DNA of 64,000 nt. It comes from Pieris napi (taxonomy: Eukaryota; Arthropoda; Insecta; Lepidoptera; Pieridae). A program made the translations under genes and the position numbers. The DNA is taken from the NCBI RefSeq assembly GCF_905475465.1, contig NC_062237.1:9906501-9970500 (forward strand), given 5' to 3'. Of the stretch, positions 1-12,800 are shown piece after piece; within the stretch, counting starts at the first letter, position 1; the number at the start of each line of letters is the position of its first letter. Under the pieces are notes generated by a model. That model was not told the DNA's origin. It saw only the letters and a list, made by a program, of their open reading frames with translations, and searched no databases.

Positions 1-538
1 TAATATTATAGAAAGATATTTTTATCATTCAAAATTGTTTGTTGAATTTTAAAACAGCAGACACATCAAACATCTCTTTTTAGAAGAATTATTTTGCTAG
101 ACAAGTAGCTTTCATTTAATAAATATTAAATTAGCGGTCGAAAACTCTTCATCATCAATGTCTGCACCGCTCCTTATTGGCCTAAGCTTCCGCAAGAGTA
201 ACGCCATCGCAAGAGTTACAACACCTATTGTTTCGAGCTCCGTGACAACTCCATCCCAGCAAAGCAGCCTCGTTCTACCGGGTTATCTATTGCCTGTAAG
301 TTCAGTAAGAATCTTTTCAGTCGGTCGGTCTGTTAAAGGTTCCTAACATTCCCTTACCATGTATTGCTAGTTCGTTTAGATACGATCGGTCCAGTTTTCT
401 ATACAATTGTCGGGACTCCCGCCCTTTCGGGTTTGGCCCCTTCTCTTGTTTTTTGCAAAAATTCGCCTTCAGCTACTCCACCGCGAGACGCTTTGAGAGT
501 GGAACTCGGTTGAGAACGGTGGGAGGCACGACGTGAGT

Positions 539-604
539 AGAGAGTAACATATGCCAGTCCTATCTGTGGACGTCCACAGATAGGGCTGGCATATGTTACT
601 CTCT
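539..604. repeat. 66-bp near-perfect palindrome
   Basis: Two 33-base arms meet without a spacer at GGACGTCC (centre 571/572) with a single mismatch. The arms begin AGAGAGTAACATATGCCAG. It could extrude as a hairpin and may be the fused ends of a small foldback transposon. Confidence 0.9.
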
Positions 605-1943
605 TGAACCCTGCCACCGGGTGAATTAAAATAATTTCTCGGCATTTGAACAGGAAGCACTCCAGAGAGCACGACGTGATCTCAGCAAGACTGCATCAGC
701 TTTGTCTATACATAGACGTTGTTGCAGTGTTACCTGACTTCACCAAAAATTCTTTTAATAAAACTTGTATATAGAACAAAATAAATTTCGATACCTAGGA
801 TTTTTGTCTTCTTTCTCGTCACGTCCTGACTAGATAATACGCATCTGCGTAAAATGTTTTAACATCCCATTAAAATAATATAAAGTACAGCAATAATAAA
901 TTTAATAATCTTTGATAGGGGTTGTAAATAAAACAAATCTTAAACAAATCAATATTATTTCCAATAAATTTTCAGTACATCCACATTGAATGCGATATTA
1001 TTCTTTTTAAATATACTCCGAAATTAAGGGTTACTAACTATATACAAAGTGAAACGCAAAATAAAACATCGAACATAACAATACGTGCAACAATTAAAAT
1101 AAATTAAATGATAGTTTTTCAACGTGGTACATAATATCCCTAACTATATTTACGAATTGAACTCTATTGGCGTTGACATCACGAAACGTGCGACCTCTAG
1201 CGAGATCAAACGCACTTTACATCATTCAAAACATATTCAAAACGATGCAATACCAATCGCTATTTCCATTTGATGACGAATCATTCAGGAAAAGTATTAA
1301 CACTTACCTTTCTAAGCAAAATAACCCTCACTTTCATATTTTTTGGTAAGTTAGGTTTGTTCACTAAATAATAGTCAATACTCTTCCCATATTAACTTAA
1401 ATCATCGAAGCATGAAAATATATAAAAAATCTAAACTAAGAGTATTGCAACTAAATAATCTATATGTTAAATGTCTAAAAAATAGTGCAATGGTTGGGGA
1501 AATAAAATTCGAATACGTATAAAATATAAGACATTTATGGTAAAATTCAGTCAAGACTTAGCGCTTTGTACTGCTGTCAAAAATGTTTTGGCTTTTGACT
1601 TATGGGAATCTGAGCGCTAAGACCCGACTATCTTACCCTAAGACTAGAAAATGCAAAAATCGAAAACTCGCCACAGATTTTAAATGCCCACACCTCGTGA
1701 TATGTAAATGAGATTTTTTTATTTATTTTTAATGACAGACCAAAACCCTATGTTATGTCACTATGGACATCTTAATTTAGTTCTATTTATCCTAGTAGAC
1801 AAGTTGTTTGATACTCCAAGCGCTATTATACGAATTATGAAAAATTGTCCGTAAATTTAAAAGGGCATTTACAACAGCTTGTTAAGTAACATACAGCAAT
1901 ACTAAGAAAGCTTTTGATTTTTACACTTTGAGAAGCACTGTTG

Positions 1944-2110
1944 CCAGCCTTCATCTATTTTAAATTAGACGTTGTTCGAAATTTAAAAAAACACTGCTGT
2001 TCATCTAATTTTAATCGTATTTTTAAAGTCGGCATTCGAAATCTAAAAAGCAAAGCTAATTCCAATCGATTTTCAAATTTAGGAGTCGTTCGAAATTTAA
2101 ATATTTTCGT
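1944..2110. repeat. Degenerate tandem repeat, period about 60 bp
   Basis: Three imperfect units each end in a block like GTTCGAAATTTAAA (near 1973, 2033 and 2088) preceded by a TCTAATTTTAATCG-like block. The units are too divergent to fix boundaries exactly. Confidence 0.5.
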
Positions 2111-2843
2111 TTATTCGTATAACTGGCAATTTTGCTAATCAGTTCTTTTTCATTCAGGGGTCGATTGACCGGCTGATATGACTTTACTAGGAATAATTAG
2201 AGGCAAATATAAATACTTAAATAAAGCCAACTCTTTTGATGTGGCATAGACAATTTTATAAGCTCTTATTTGAACATATATTTCAAAACGTCAAACCTTG
2301 TCTTGCACAATGTAAATTGTCCAAATTCTAGAAGAATTACCGTTGAATTTGTGGCATACGTTTAAAGCATTTAATTAATAAGAATTCAAGATGTCTTTGA
2401 TATGCAAATTATGAGAATTATAGGCATTGCATCTAAGTGAAACCTTGTAACATTACCCCAGCCTTAATACAAACGAATTTAGGCCTTAACAAATATACAG
2501 TTATTATGGCATATCAACAAATTTATACAAAAACTATACATTGAAACGTTCATACGTCACATGGCACTTCCAAAATACTCAATCAGCCTTCGAAGGGAGC
2601 CTTCGGCACGGAAATTCTTTTCATCACCAATCCCGATATCGGATTCAAATAATAGACCACAATTAAAAAAAAAACATTTCAAAATATATTTTTTCAAATG
2701 CTATCTTCATTTGTTTTCTAGACATTCATTTGTTATTGCCTTATTATAAAACGTTGACTAAACCTTGATTGTTACTATTACCTTCTTTACATTGAAACCA
2801 CACCACGGTCTCTAGTCCACGTTTTATTAGACCTATATAGAAA

Positions 2844-3065
2844 ACTAGTGGACCCCACAGACGTTGTCCTGCATGATATTTCAAGCTATTAGGATATTAA
2901 AGTATGAAAGTACCGACTGCAGCGCCACCTGCCGGGCTGATTTGTGAATCTAAACCATTCCCAGATCCCCTTGAAAACACACAAAAAAGTTCATCAAAAT
3001 CGGTCCAGTCGTTCGAGAGAAGTTCAGTGACATACACACTCACAGAATAATTATATATATAAAGA
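2844..3065 (-). mobile_element. Non-autonomous Helitron in the Slmap 3' flank
   Basis: Read on the minus strand it begins TCTTTATATATATAATT, has the usual GTGTATGTCACTGAACT and GGACCGATTTTGATGAA blocks, and ends GTCCACTAGT, the CTAGT terminus of lepidopteran Helitrons. No ORF. Confidence 0.7.
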
Positions 3066-3193
3066 TTATCAATTTTGGACGTGGTCAATTGGTGTCTATT
3101 AAATCTGATACGGGATCGGTTTAATCCCGAAAAAAATGAGCAATCGAGTGTCTTGGGCTAAGCGTACCCGGGTGGATCCCAGGTGGCCGTCAA
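3066..3193 (-). other. Slmap: Slmap proximal 3' UTR
   Basis: Sequence after the Slmap stop. A minus-strand ATTAAA at 3125-3120 is the nearest poly(A) signal variant, about 70 nt downstream. The next canonical AATAAA (2828-2823) lies beyond a Helitron, so a longer transcript would carry the transposon in its 3' UTR. Confidence 0.45.
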
Positions 3194-3820
3194 TCAGGAG
3201 ATGTAGGGCAACAGAGCATAAAACACACACGCCAGTACTATCGGCACAGTCAACGCCAACAGGTGCGTGATATCCACACGCATCGGCTTATTCTGTAAGG
3301 TGGCCAATTGCGCGGCCAACCTCGCCTTCTCCGCGGATATCTCCTCCCATCTCTCTTTGGCTCTCACTAGCTCTTCCTCTAGCGCGTGCAAACTGCCATT
3401 CTGCATCGTAACTTGTAGGCGTTGCTCGTCGTCGATTCGCACGTATTCGCTCGTGACACTCTTTTCGTTGCTGATTTCTGTGGCGACTGAATCTGTGTCG
3501 TCATCGTCGTAGTCCAGCTTGAACAGTTCGTCTATATCGGCGGATATTTGTTTCGTGTCTATTTCGGGTCTCAACTCTTCGAGAGATCTCGACGTTTCGG
3601 TTGTTTTATCGAGGGTAGTCTTGTCCTGTAGCTGTTTCATCAAATTGTCCTTTTCCAGGACCTCGGCTTGGAGGTTCCCCACTACTGCGGTCAGATCGTC
3701 GATGTCGGAACGTGTGGGACGGAAGGCAAGTTCCGCTTGCATTTCAGCTGCGTTTGAGGCCAAACGCTTGATTTCTGCGAGATTCGCTTCCTCCGCTACG
3801 TTGGAACGTGTAAGCTGAGC
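3194..3820 (-). CDS. Slmap: Slmap exon 13 (C-terminal coiled coil and tail anchor)
   Basis: Terminal exon of 208 codons plus TGA, acceptor TTATCCCCCAG. A long coiled coil with an acidic insert (LDYDDDDTDS) and a final helix (ELVRAKERWEEISAEKARL) precede a hydrophobic segment LLALTVPIVLACVFYALL close to the C terminus. This is a tail anchor as in vertebrate SLMAP. Only about five residues follow it. Confidence 0.93.
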   Translation of the reverse strand, partial: AQLTRSNVAEEANLAEIKRLASNAAEMQAELAFRPTRSDIDDLTAVVGNLQAEVLEKDNLMKQLQDKTTLDKTTETSRSLEELRPEIDTKQISADIDELFKLDYDDDDTDSVATEISNEKSVTSEYVRIDDEQRLQVTMQNGSLHALEEELVRAKERWEEISAEKARLAAQLATLQNKPMRVDITHLLALTVPIVLACVFYALLPYIS

Positions 3821-6800
3821 CTGGGGGATAAAATAAATAGGTACAGTACAATTACATTACAATGTATAATGATTGGAATTCCGTCAAAGAAATTCCAAAG
3901 TAAAAATAATATATTTAGTATCAAAATCTTAAATTTCCCAAATCATTTGACATTTGACCGTTAAACACTATCAGTGGCTTACACTCACTCACATATAACT
4001 AAATGTTATATATAGGTATATAAATATATTTATTTAATGTTTTTTATCTAGGTTAATTGGTGTGGGTATAAATATTGTGTCGTTCTATCGAATTAGTAAT
4101 ATCTGTAAAGATAGAATAATGATATGGAATAAAATAAATAAATAAATGTTTAATTTAATAAAAAGTTATTGTACATTAGTACAATGAAATTTTATGATTT
4201 AATTACTGACATAAGCCCAATTTCTGTCTATTCTTATTTCCTTATTTGTGTCCTCTTTTAATAGTTTTTATGTGTTACCAAAAAATTTTTGGTAACACAT
4301 AAAATTAAACTGGTATGTAAAAAGCTCTTAAAATAGGAGCTTGGAATTAGTTTACAAATTTGTTTGATGCCAATTATTATAATCTCTCTTTATCACAAGA
4401 GAAACACAACAGTTAGTGGGCAAAGAACAAAAGAGGTATATCATTAAAAACAATGTAATAAATAAAACACAGTAGATAAGACCTACTAATTAAAGGTCAT
4501 TAACTTTAAGGTGACAAGTTTATAGCAATCACAGACACCAATATATCAATAATTTTCATAACAAAAATCTTCTGAATCACCCTTGAAACTAAGGTACAGG
4601 GGGCGTAACGCCACGCCCAGACCACACCCTAATGTAAGAGAGAGATGGTGATGTTGCCTTCTCTTTCATATACCTTAAGGTCAATAGCCAAACGTTATTC
4701 ATATATTTTACCAACAACGCAATTGTAGTTAAATTATAATTGCTAGTTGTCTTGGCGTTAAATGTTGAATTATTGAACCAACTTTGATAACATTTTTGTG
4801 GGATGGAGGATTCAAAATAGAATTTTATAAGGCAACAAGCACTTTGGACGCTAGTTTTAATATATTTCTTATATGTCCTCTGTCGTGATGCACATACATC
4901 AACCCGAAACTGTTTCACCGGGAATCGAACCTTATACCTCCGAGTCATGGAGACTGTATTATTCTTATTGCACATAACGAAACAATACATCTGAATCATG
5001 TATTTGTGACTGCTTAAGGAAACAATTTCACCAGTTCTAGAATGATGATGGGGAATAATATCAAACCTGATTAGCAATTGTTTTTAATCATCAATATTTC
5101 TAATATGATACCTGGATCACTAAATACAATCGCGCGTTGCAGTGGTTTCTTTATGTGCAATTTAAAAAAAAAACATGCCCACCCTGGACATCGCTAATAA
5201 GCTATTAATAAATTTCGATTTTATAAAATCACCTTATACTTAGGTTTTAGTGAATTAACAACTAATAAAAAATAAATCAGTGGCGCTACAACCTCTTTAT
5301 GTCTAGGCCTCAGATTTCTGAATCTGTTTCATTTCATTTTTAAATCGGCAAGTAGGTAATCAACCTCCTGTGCCTGACACTCGCCGTCGACTTTTCGGGT
5401 CTAAGACATGTCGGTTTCCTCACGATGTTTTCCATCACCGTTCGAGCGAATGTTAAATGCGCACATAGAAAGAAAGTCCATTGGTGCACAGCCGGGGATC
5501 GAACCTACGACCTCAGGGATAAGAGTCGCACGCTGAAGCCACTAGGCCAACATTCTACAACAACTAATAAACTTTTTTTTTATGGCTCTGGCAAGATTTG
5601 TGCAATAGCCAGTGTCAAGTATAGGATTTTTTATAATTCGTACTTGTCTTTAGAAACGACCGTCTCCTCCATGTGCGGTTTAGGCACTCGCCCGGTACCG
5701 CACAACCCTCCCAAAGGCCGAGAACAAATTTAAATTAAATTAAAACTTGCCCTCGAACCGGGAATCGAACCCGGTACCCATCACCTAGCTGCCACTTAAT
5801 AAGACCGCTAGGCTATGAGGCCCCTACTAATAAACATTTGAAATTATTTACCTGCAGATCAGCAATCGTAGCGCGATAGGCAGCTGCGTCATGCGTCTCC
5901 GGAGGGTCAGCAGCTTCGGTGGTTGCGAGCAAATCATCTCGAATGTTCCGCAATTGTTCGTTCTCCGCCGTGCTCGCTGCTAGACGATCTCGCAGCGCCT
6001 TAATCTCTTCATTAAGGCCACCCATCACGCGGAGTATATTCGCGTACTCGACTCCCGCTTTGCTCTATAGAAAGTGGAAATCAGTCATTTAAATAAAACT
6101 TCTAAAATCTATTATCTTAATACAGTGTTAAGTCTTTATAACGAATTTCAAGGGACCGAACATTATTATTCCTTATAGAGAGGTTTCTATATAGGGAGGG
6201 AGGAATTAATGTATGGGTATTCGGTTAAACCAAATAAATTTAACTCATATTTTACGTTATAGAGAGTATTTTCGTTATAACAAATGACGTTATAAAATTG
6301 TTTTTTTTTATTCAAAATTCAAAAATTATTTAATCATATGGGTAACACATTGTACAGTGTACACTTATGACTTGTCAGTAAAGAAATACACATTAATGCT
6401 TCTAATTTTACATTTAGTGCCAGTTTCAAATCAAGGGCGTAGAACGGAAGAGAAGAACTGGCAATAAACTCTCCGCCACTCTTTTTAATCGCCATGTTTT
6501 TTTTTTACACAACGTTTATAAAGAGACAATATATATATGTATATAAATTACGCGTCACGTTGTTTGTCCGCTATGGACTCCTTAACTACAGAACCGATTT
6601 CAATCAAATTTGCACTTTGTGCAGTTTGATCTAACTTAAAAGATAGGATAGCTTACATATCCACAATATTATTTTATTGCAAAATTTGTTTATTATTTGA
6701 TTCTCAGAATTCTAACAGATGGCGCTGTGTTGAAAGTACCCGTTTCACATAAGCTACAATTTAATGGCATAATCACCAATAAAGCATGGTGGTTCCCATG

Positions 6801-9800
6801 ACTGGTGTTCTCCTACCGTTTCCCTTGAATAGTTTACTACTACGTATGTAATATAATAAAAACCTTAGCCACAGCAACACTTGGCCAGTCTGCTAGTACA
6901 ACTATAATGACTCAGGAAAAAAATCTTAAAGCTTTAGCACATAAAACGCAGTATTAAAAATAACATATTTACCCTATAATAAAATATAATCTGCATAAAA
7001 TAAATATTTTGTTAAAAGTTGTTGTTTTATTTTGATTTTAACTAGGCTATTTACACATGAAAATATGAATATGTACTTGTGTTTCCATCAATTTCATCCT
7101 TACGACCAACGCCAACATATAAAAAGCATACTTATAATATCTAGTAGTCTACGTCTCTCTGTTATACTATGTTAAAATTTTAGAATTTCACAAGAAGCAG
7201 TATTTGGCTATAATGTTTTTTTTTAATTAATTAGATTCCCAAAACTTGCAAATTGATATACACTTTCATGTAGCAAAGCAATGAATACGTTGGCGTTGTT
7301 AGTCCATCACAAATACACCGTATTAAGTGACTAAATTGTGCCTGTTTTAATAAAGAAATATAATAAATAAGAAACTCGAGTTTTACTAGTTTTATTCTAC
7401 GATTTGACTGGCAGTAAAGATTAAACAAATTACTTTTACAAACGTTCAAAAGTGTACATCATATTTCACTATTCACATGGCATCAAGCGCTATGTGGAAC
7501 TAGCTGCCTACTGAAGTAATTCCGAACCAATTCGACTTAAGGTCCTAATTCTTAAAAGGCCGGCAACCCTCTGGCATTGAGTGTCCATGGGTGGTGGTAT
7601 TACTTAACATCAGATGAGCCTTCTGCCCGTTTGCCTAGTGTTCTATATATAGTATTTTTTTTAAATAAAGGGGAGAAAGCGATTCCACTGGAGGGTGCCA
7701 TCACTCTCAAAGCATTTTCTTCCAAATGCGGTTGCGACGAAAATGAAATCTCGATCGAAATACAGTGAACTAACGAATGAAAGAGTTTAAACGCAATTTT
7801 TACTTGCAAAGGTAAGGTCAGCATTGGACTTGAAGATAAACTCTTCTAAGCCAAAAGAAAAACTGTTTACAATACTTTGATAGAACTTTGTAACCCGCTT
7901 TAGGAGACGACGAAGTCTATTCTTATCATCAAAAAAGCCAGCGACTTCCTTCAAGAGCGTACCAATTCTTAAAAGGCCGGCCACGTCCATTGCGAGCCCT
8001 CTGGCGTTATTTTTTTTATAGAACAGGGGAAAACGGTCAGGAGGTTCACCTGATGTTAAGTGATACTCTCAATGCCAGAAGGCTCGCGAGTGCGTTGCCG
8101 GCCTTTTAAGAATCGGCCTCCTACCCGTTTGCCCTCTGCTCTATAAAAAAAGCTATAACATATTTTCCGGTACTCTGTAAGCAGTCATTGTAGTCGGTAT
8201 CGCAATCGGTATCAAAATCGGTTATTAAAAAAGTATTGTAAAATTCGTATTCTGATTAAATAATCACTCACGGGCGACTCCTCCTTTCCATCACCATCGC
8301 TGAATGTGGAGTTTGCGTTGTTGTCCGGCCGAAGCTCTCCGTCGTCAGCAACCGGCTCAGCTGGTTCATCATCTGAAAGTTTTGCCTTCTCATTGTCTAT
8401 ATCTACTATTATAGGCAAGTAAGAAGACATCATTCATATTAGCTAAAATTTAAAAAAAAAACATAATTTTTTTCATTCATAAGTTATTTGGCGGCCAATT
8501 TCTATTAAGACTGGCAATACATAATTTTGGAATAGCAATTTCACATGGGCTTTGAACCCGAGACTTGATGATAAAATTTGACAAAGTTAGAAGAAAGGAG
8601 GGAAATTTGAGACGGTCAGTCTACAGTGTAATAAATATTTTGTTTAAAATTTAGTCATAATAACCTTTATTAGAAAAACATTCTTTTAGCATATGCTCCT
8701 CCAAATATTAAAATTTAGGGAATATCAAAGTAATTATTTTAAGATTTTTCATTATTTTTTTGAAGTCTCATGAAATTCAAAATGCCTTGAGCACACAACA
8801 GTATTGACTATTGAATATTGTAACCTGTGCATTGAAAAATCTAAAATTAAATAAAAAAATTTGTTTGTCGATTAGTAGCTAATTAATAAATTAATTATAG
8901 GGGCACATTCATAGGTAATAAAATTTGTACAGAATCCTAACAATCTCTTTTAGCTCTATGTCAAAAACTTTGAGGATATCGACCCAAAAGCATGTCAACT
9001 TTAAAAAAGAAAATACCATTATTAATCCGCGACTTTTCTTCATCACTACCAGAATTGGACTCTGATGATTTCTCTCCACTAGAGCTCACACTTTCTTCCT
9101 CTTGCTGTTTTTCTGTAAATTATTATAAAACCATAAAAAATAACATAGCTATACTCTGAATTTTAATTCCGTAGAATTGTCAGAATTCTACGGAATTTTT
9201 AATTTTTTGACATGTCAGAGATGGCAAACCTTTTTGGCCGGACCTTTTTTAAAAGGTTTACTGAACCTGGAATTAGTAGCAGTGATGCCAGCTACGGAAT
9301 ATAATAAAGTAATTAAAGTTAATAAAATTAAAAAAAACACAAATATTTCTATATATCGAATATAGAAATATTTGTGTTTTTTTTAATAGAGAAAGGATGA
9401 AAGTCGAGAATTTCCGCTTTTATGGAAGTTTGACGTTATGTTATATGTTTGAATGAGCTGTTTGGCAAAATTTTAAAAACCTTTAAAAATTAGATTTTTC
9501 ATTCGTGACTTTTTTTACTTTTATTCTGTGTGTTTGGATGTAAAACTTCTTATTAAACATTCATAATCTCTAGATTCCGTCAAAACGCTTTTTTAGGCAA
9601 GATATCGAGTCAGTCCCTACGACAATGCTTGTACGTACGTGCTAAACACGTAATCAAACGTTAAGTTTTTTAAGTGCTAAATATCATATTATATACATAT
9701 ATGTATTATTTTGGAACATAAAGCGTCTCCGTCAAAATAACGGATTAGAAAGGCAAAGATAGTATTTACGTCATCGTCGATTCGACGAATCTGTGAGCTT

Positions 9801-12800
9801 TGTGTTAAGTAGCGTAGGGGATGATCTATATTTTTACTCTGAATTTTTTGATTTTATGATTATTTCCAAGCTATTTTCGTCTTCAAAATAAATACTCTTT
9901 ATTTGTCATATAGTTAAATAGATTTACATACTATTTATTTTCATTATAGCGTAAAAATCATTTGATAGAAAGGCACATTAACATCTTACAAAAATCAAAA
10001 GACGTCTTACCATTATTTTCAGTATTGTTAAAATCATTTTTCTTTAATATTAAATCAACGTCTTTCCCGGCTTTGCATTCCGCCGCTATCACCTTTATGC
10101 CCACCTGCAAATTTATTCAAAAAAATTAGTAAAAATATTTATTTTTATTAATTTTTTATCAATGATCAGTTAGATATTTGTTTCGACATAGTTACATTGC
10201 AAGTATAATATAGGAAAATCCTTTTGCGAAACATAAGAAATAATTATTTAATAAATCATTTTAAAAAAAGTGTATATTATGTATAGTAAAAAGTGTTGTA
10301 TGCTAATTAAACAAATTGTCAATTGTCCCCTTTATTCATAAAAAAAAGTTTTTATTGTGTAATGAAAAGAGACAAATAATTACTATAAAATAATGCAATC
10401 AGATTAATATATTTTTATAATTATATTATTAAGATGATATAACACAAAAAGAATTAAAAATTGTTGTATATTTTAGTAGCTTGATATATTTTCCTTAGTA
10501 CAAAAAATAAACTTCTGAATGCGCGCATAATTTTTATTTATTTTAAATAATAATTATAAAATATATAAATATTATCTTTCAATTTGAGGGGAGAGTTTAC
10601 CGTACAGAGTATTTGAGGGAACAGTAACGAAACCCATAAACATTTTATATCTTTGTCAATTTTCCAAATACCATGGAAATCGGTCTAGCCGATCGAGTTA
10701 TAAGTGTTCGAACAAACTTTGTTTTATATATTAATAACCAACATTTTATGGTATTTTAGAAATTGGCTATTTTTAAGCTAATATTGCTAGCTAATGCCGT
10801 GTTGTTCTCAAAGAAGGTGATCTTGCTTGTGCTCTATAAGGTGTAATTATTCTTCATACTCATGCAGACATACACACACATATATATACCTTGTTAAGAA
10901 GCGGATGTGGTAGTAGAAGCTTGATATAATCCGGTAATGCTCGCACGGCGTCTTCCAGCGAATTGGCCAGCTTATCTTGAAGCTTATTGCTATCCGTACT
11001 CAGAACTAGCATTTTGGCTTCGCCGTTTTGAAGGGAATACTGGAAAATTAATTTTTTTAGATAAACTTTTATATGTGATATTAGCGCGATTTTTTTAAAT
11101 AAGTCGTTTCTTAGTGCTTTTAAGTAATGGAGGTTCGCTAAGGGAGCGTTTAAGTATTACGTAACGTATTTTGGGAGGAGGGAACGTTACGATGCGGGGA
11201 GGGGATTAAATTACGCGTTATTGTTAATTTTTTTTCGACTTACACCACATAATAATAACTAGAGTCACTAGGTGGTCACGAAACGTTTTACTATACTTGC
11301 GTACAGTACAGTACTTGGGTACTGAAAAACGTTACGGCGAGTTACATGGGGGGGGGGTCAATAATCTCCAAAAATTGCGTTACGTAATACTTAACGCTCC
11401 CTTACCAGACACTATGTTAATAATGTGAGCTAAGGCCGAGAAGTTGTTTATCCTTAGCGACCGAAGTAACGTATACGAATACGAAGCAAGGTATGACAAC
11501 AATGTACTGATTTGAAGCCGAAGACCGTGGCTGCGTCGCATAAACCACAGACAATACTACGTTGCTAATCCCCATATATTATCTTGATTCAATGGCGCTG
11601 GTTTTGTTTGATTGATAATTTTTCTTCAAGCAAATAGGTCAATGTGCACACGAACTTTAGATAGGTCTATTAGTATTGGTAAACTAGCAAAGTAAATTAG
11701 TAAAATAATGTAAATTTTCCAAATGCACTTTACGCAATATACAATCGATTCGTGATTCCGTTCCACATGCGGCCACGGAACGCTTTAGATATTCATTTTT
11801 ACGCTATGGCCTGTTATTTATCATCTGTTTTGAGGTAAAAGACATACTAATTTATTTAAAATATCGTAATAATTTGTAAATGCTATGAAATTATTGATAA
11901 TAATAGCATAGCAGGCATAAACTTAAACTTTTATATATTGGTTTTGAATTGTTATTTAGAAAATACTGACGCTGAGTGGCAATCGTTTCCGAAGCGTGTT
12001 TTCTCTTTCCTCAGCTGTTGATATCGCGAGTCGCGCTGCACACATCTTGCGATCACATCGGGCTGCGAGTTTCTGAAAATAAAATAAATAAATGTATAAA
12101 ACTAGCTTAACAATTTATTACTATTAAAAAAAGGGAATCACACGCACATCGGGTACTGTACTATTTTTTTTTATTTACCCATACGCTATGTATAAAACAT
12201 GGCTTTAAAAAGCGTTATTGCGTAAATTTACTTCTGTTGTTGTAAGAAATTTATAAAAAAAATCCTAAATAATAATACTTATTAATTTTTATACGTTAGT
12301 CACGTGACAAAAAACGGTCATAGATGACGTTTTGTGTCAGGCTTGTACAAGTCGTCGGAAATATCTGCGAACCTGGCTTAATGACGTCATACACACTGGA
12401 GAGATAGCAAAAAAATTGAAGATGTAAAAATAAAAAATATTTTATTTGTGTACTTATTTTTATTGATACGCTCTGCACTATGTATAGTCCTACCCATCTT
12501 ACATATAGCACTAAATAGGTAGTTTATGTAATATTTCACCAAACAGAGAAACAATAAACACTAAAATGCGATTACGAAAGCAAGAATAATACACGTGCGT
12601 CGGCGATTGCGTTGGCAACGGTACTGGATAGGCGAAAACGGGGCGGGGTGCGGGGAAGCGCATTCCAGCGAGGTTCGCAGATATTTCCGACGGCTTGTAA
12701 ATAATTGTATCCATCTGTATATATTTATTTAGTAATTCTACAGCTAATATAAAATATTTACAACTTTTGTTGTATATATTTTTGTAAAATTTTTGAAGCC

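Larger units (their letters stand above)
1..2843. other. Downstream flank of Slmap, no gene seen
   Basis: AT-rich DNA with only short open frames. It contains a long palindrome (539-604), a GC-richer block at about 400-540 whose minus frame (VAEGEFLQKTREGAKPE) hints at transposon origin but is unassigned, and a short minisatellite-like tract (1944-2110). Confidence 0.5.

Noticed and set aside
399..672. Two minus-strand open frames of about 70 codons
   Set aside because: Both read through the 66-bp palindrome; the protein is mirrored artefact sequence.
4589..5077. Minus-strand 162-codon open frame
   Set aside because: It runs through a tRNA-like SINE B-box, has no homology I recognise, and lies in a Slmap intron; treated as chance.
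5756..5824. Possible tRNA gene on the minus strand
   Set aside because: A- and B-boxes are good, but the acceptor stem does not close, and a SINE body with A-tail and target duplication follows.
6122..6300. Possible further MITE with TACAGTGTTAAGTC start
   Set aside because: Resembles pogo-like ends (TTATAACGAA, AAGGGACCG), but no matching right end could be fixed.
10575..10745. Possible Helitron piece with AAATCGGTCTAGCCGATCGA
   Set aside because: Only one internal block is present; neither terminus is recognisable.
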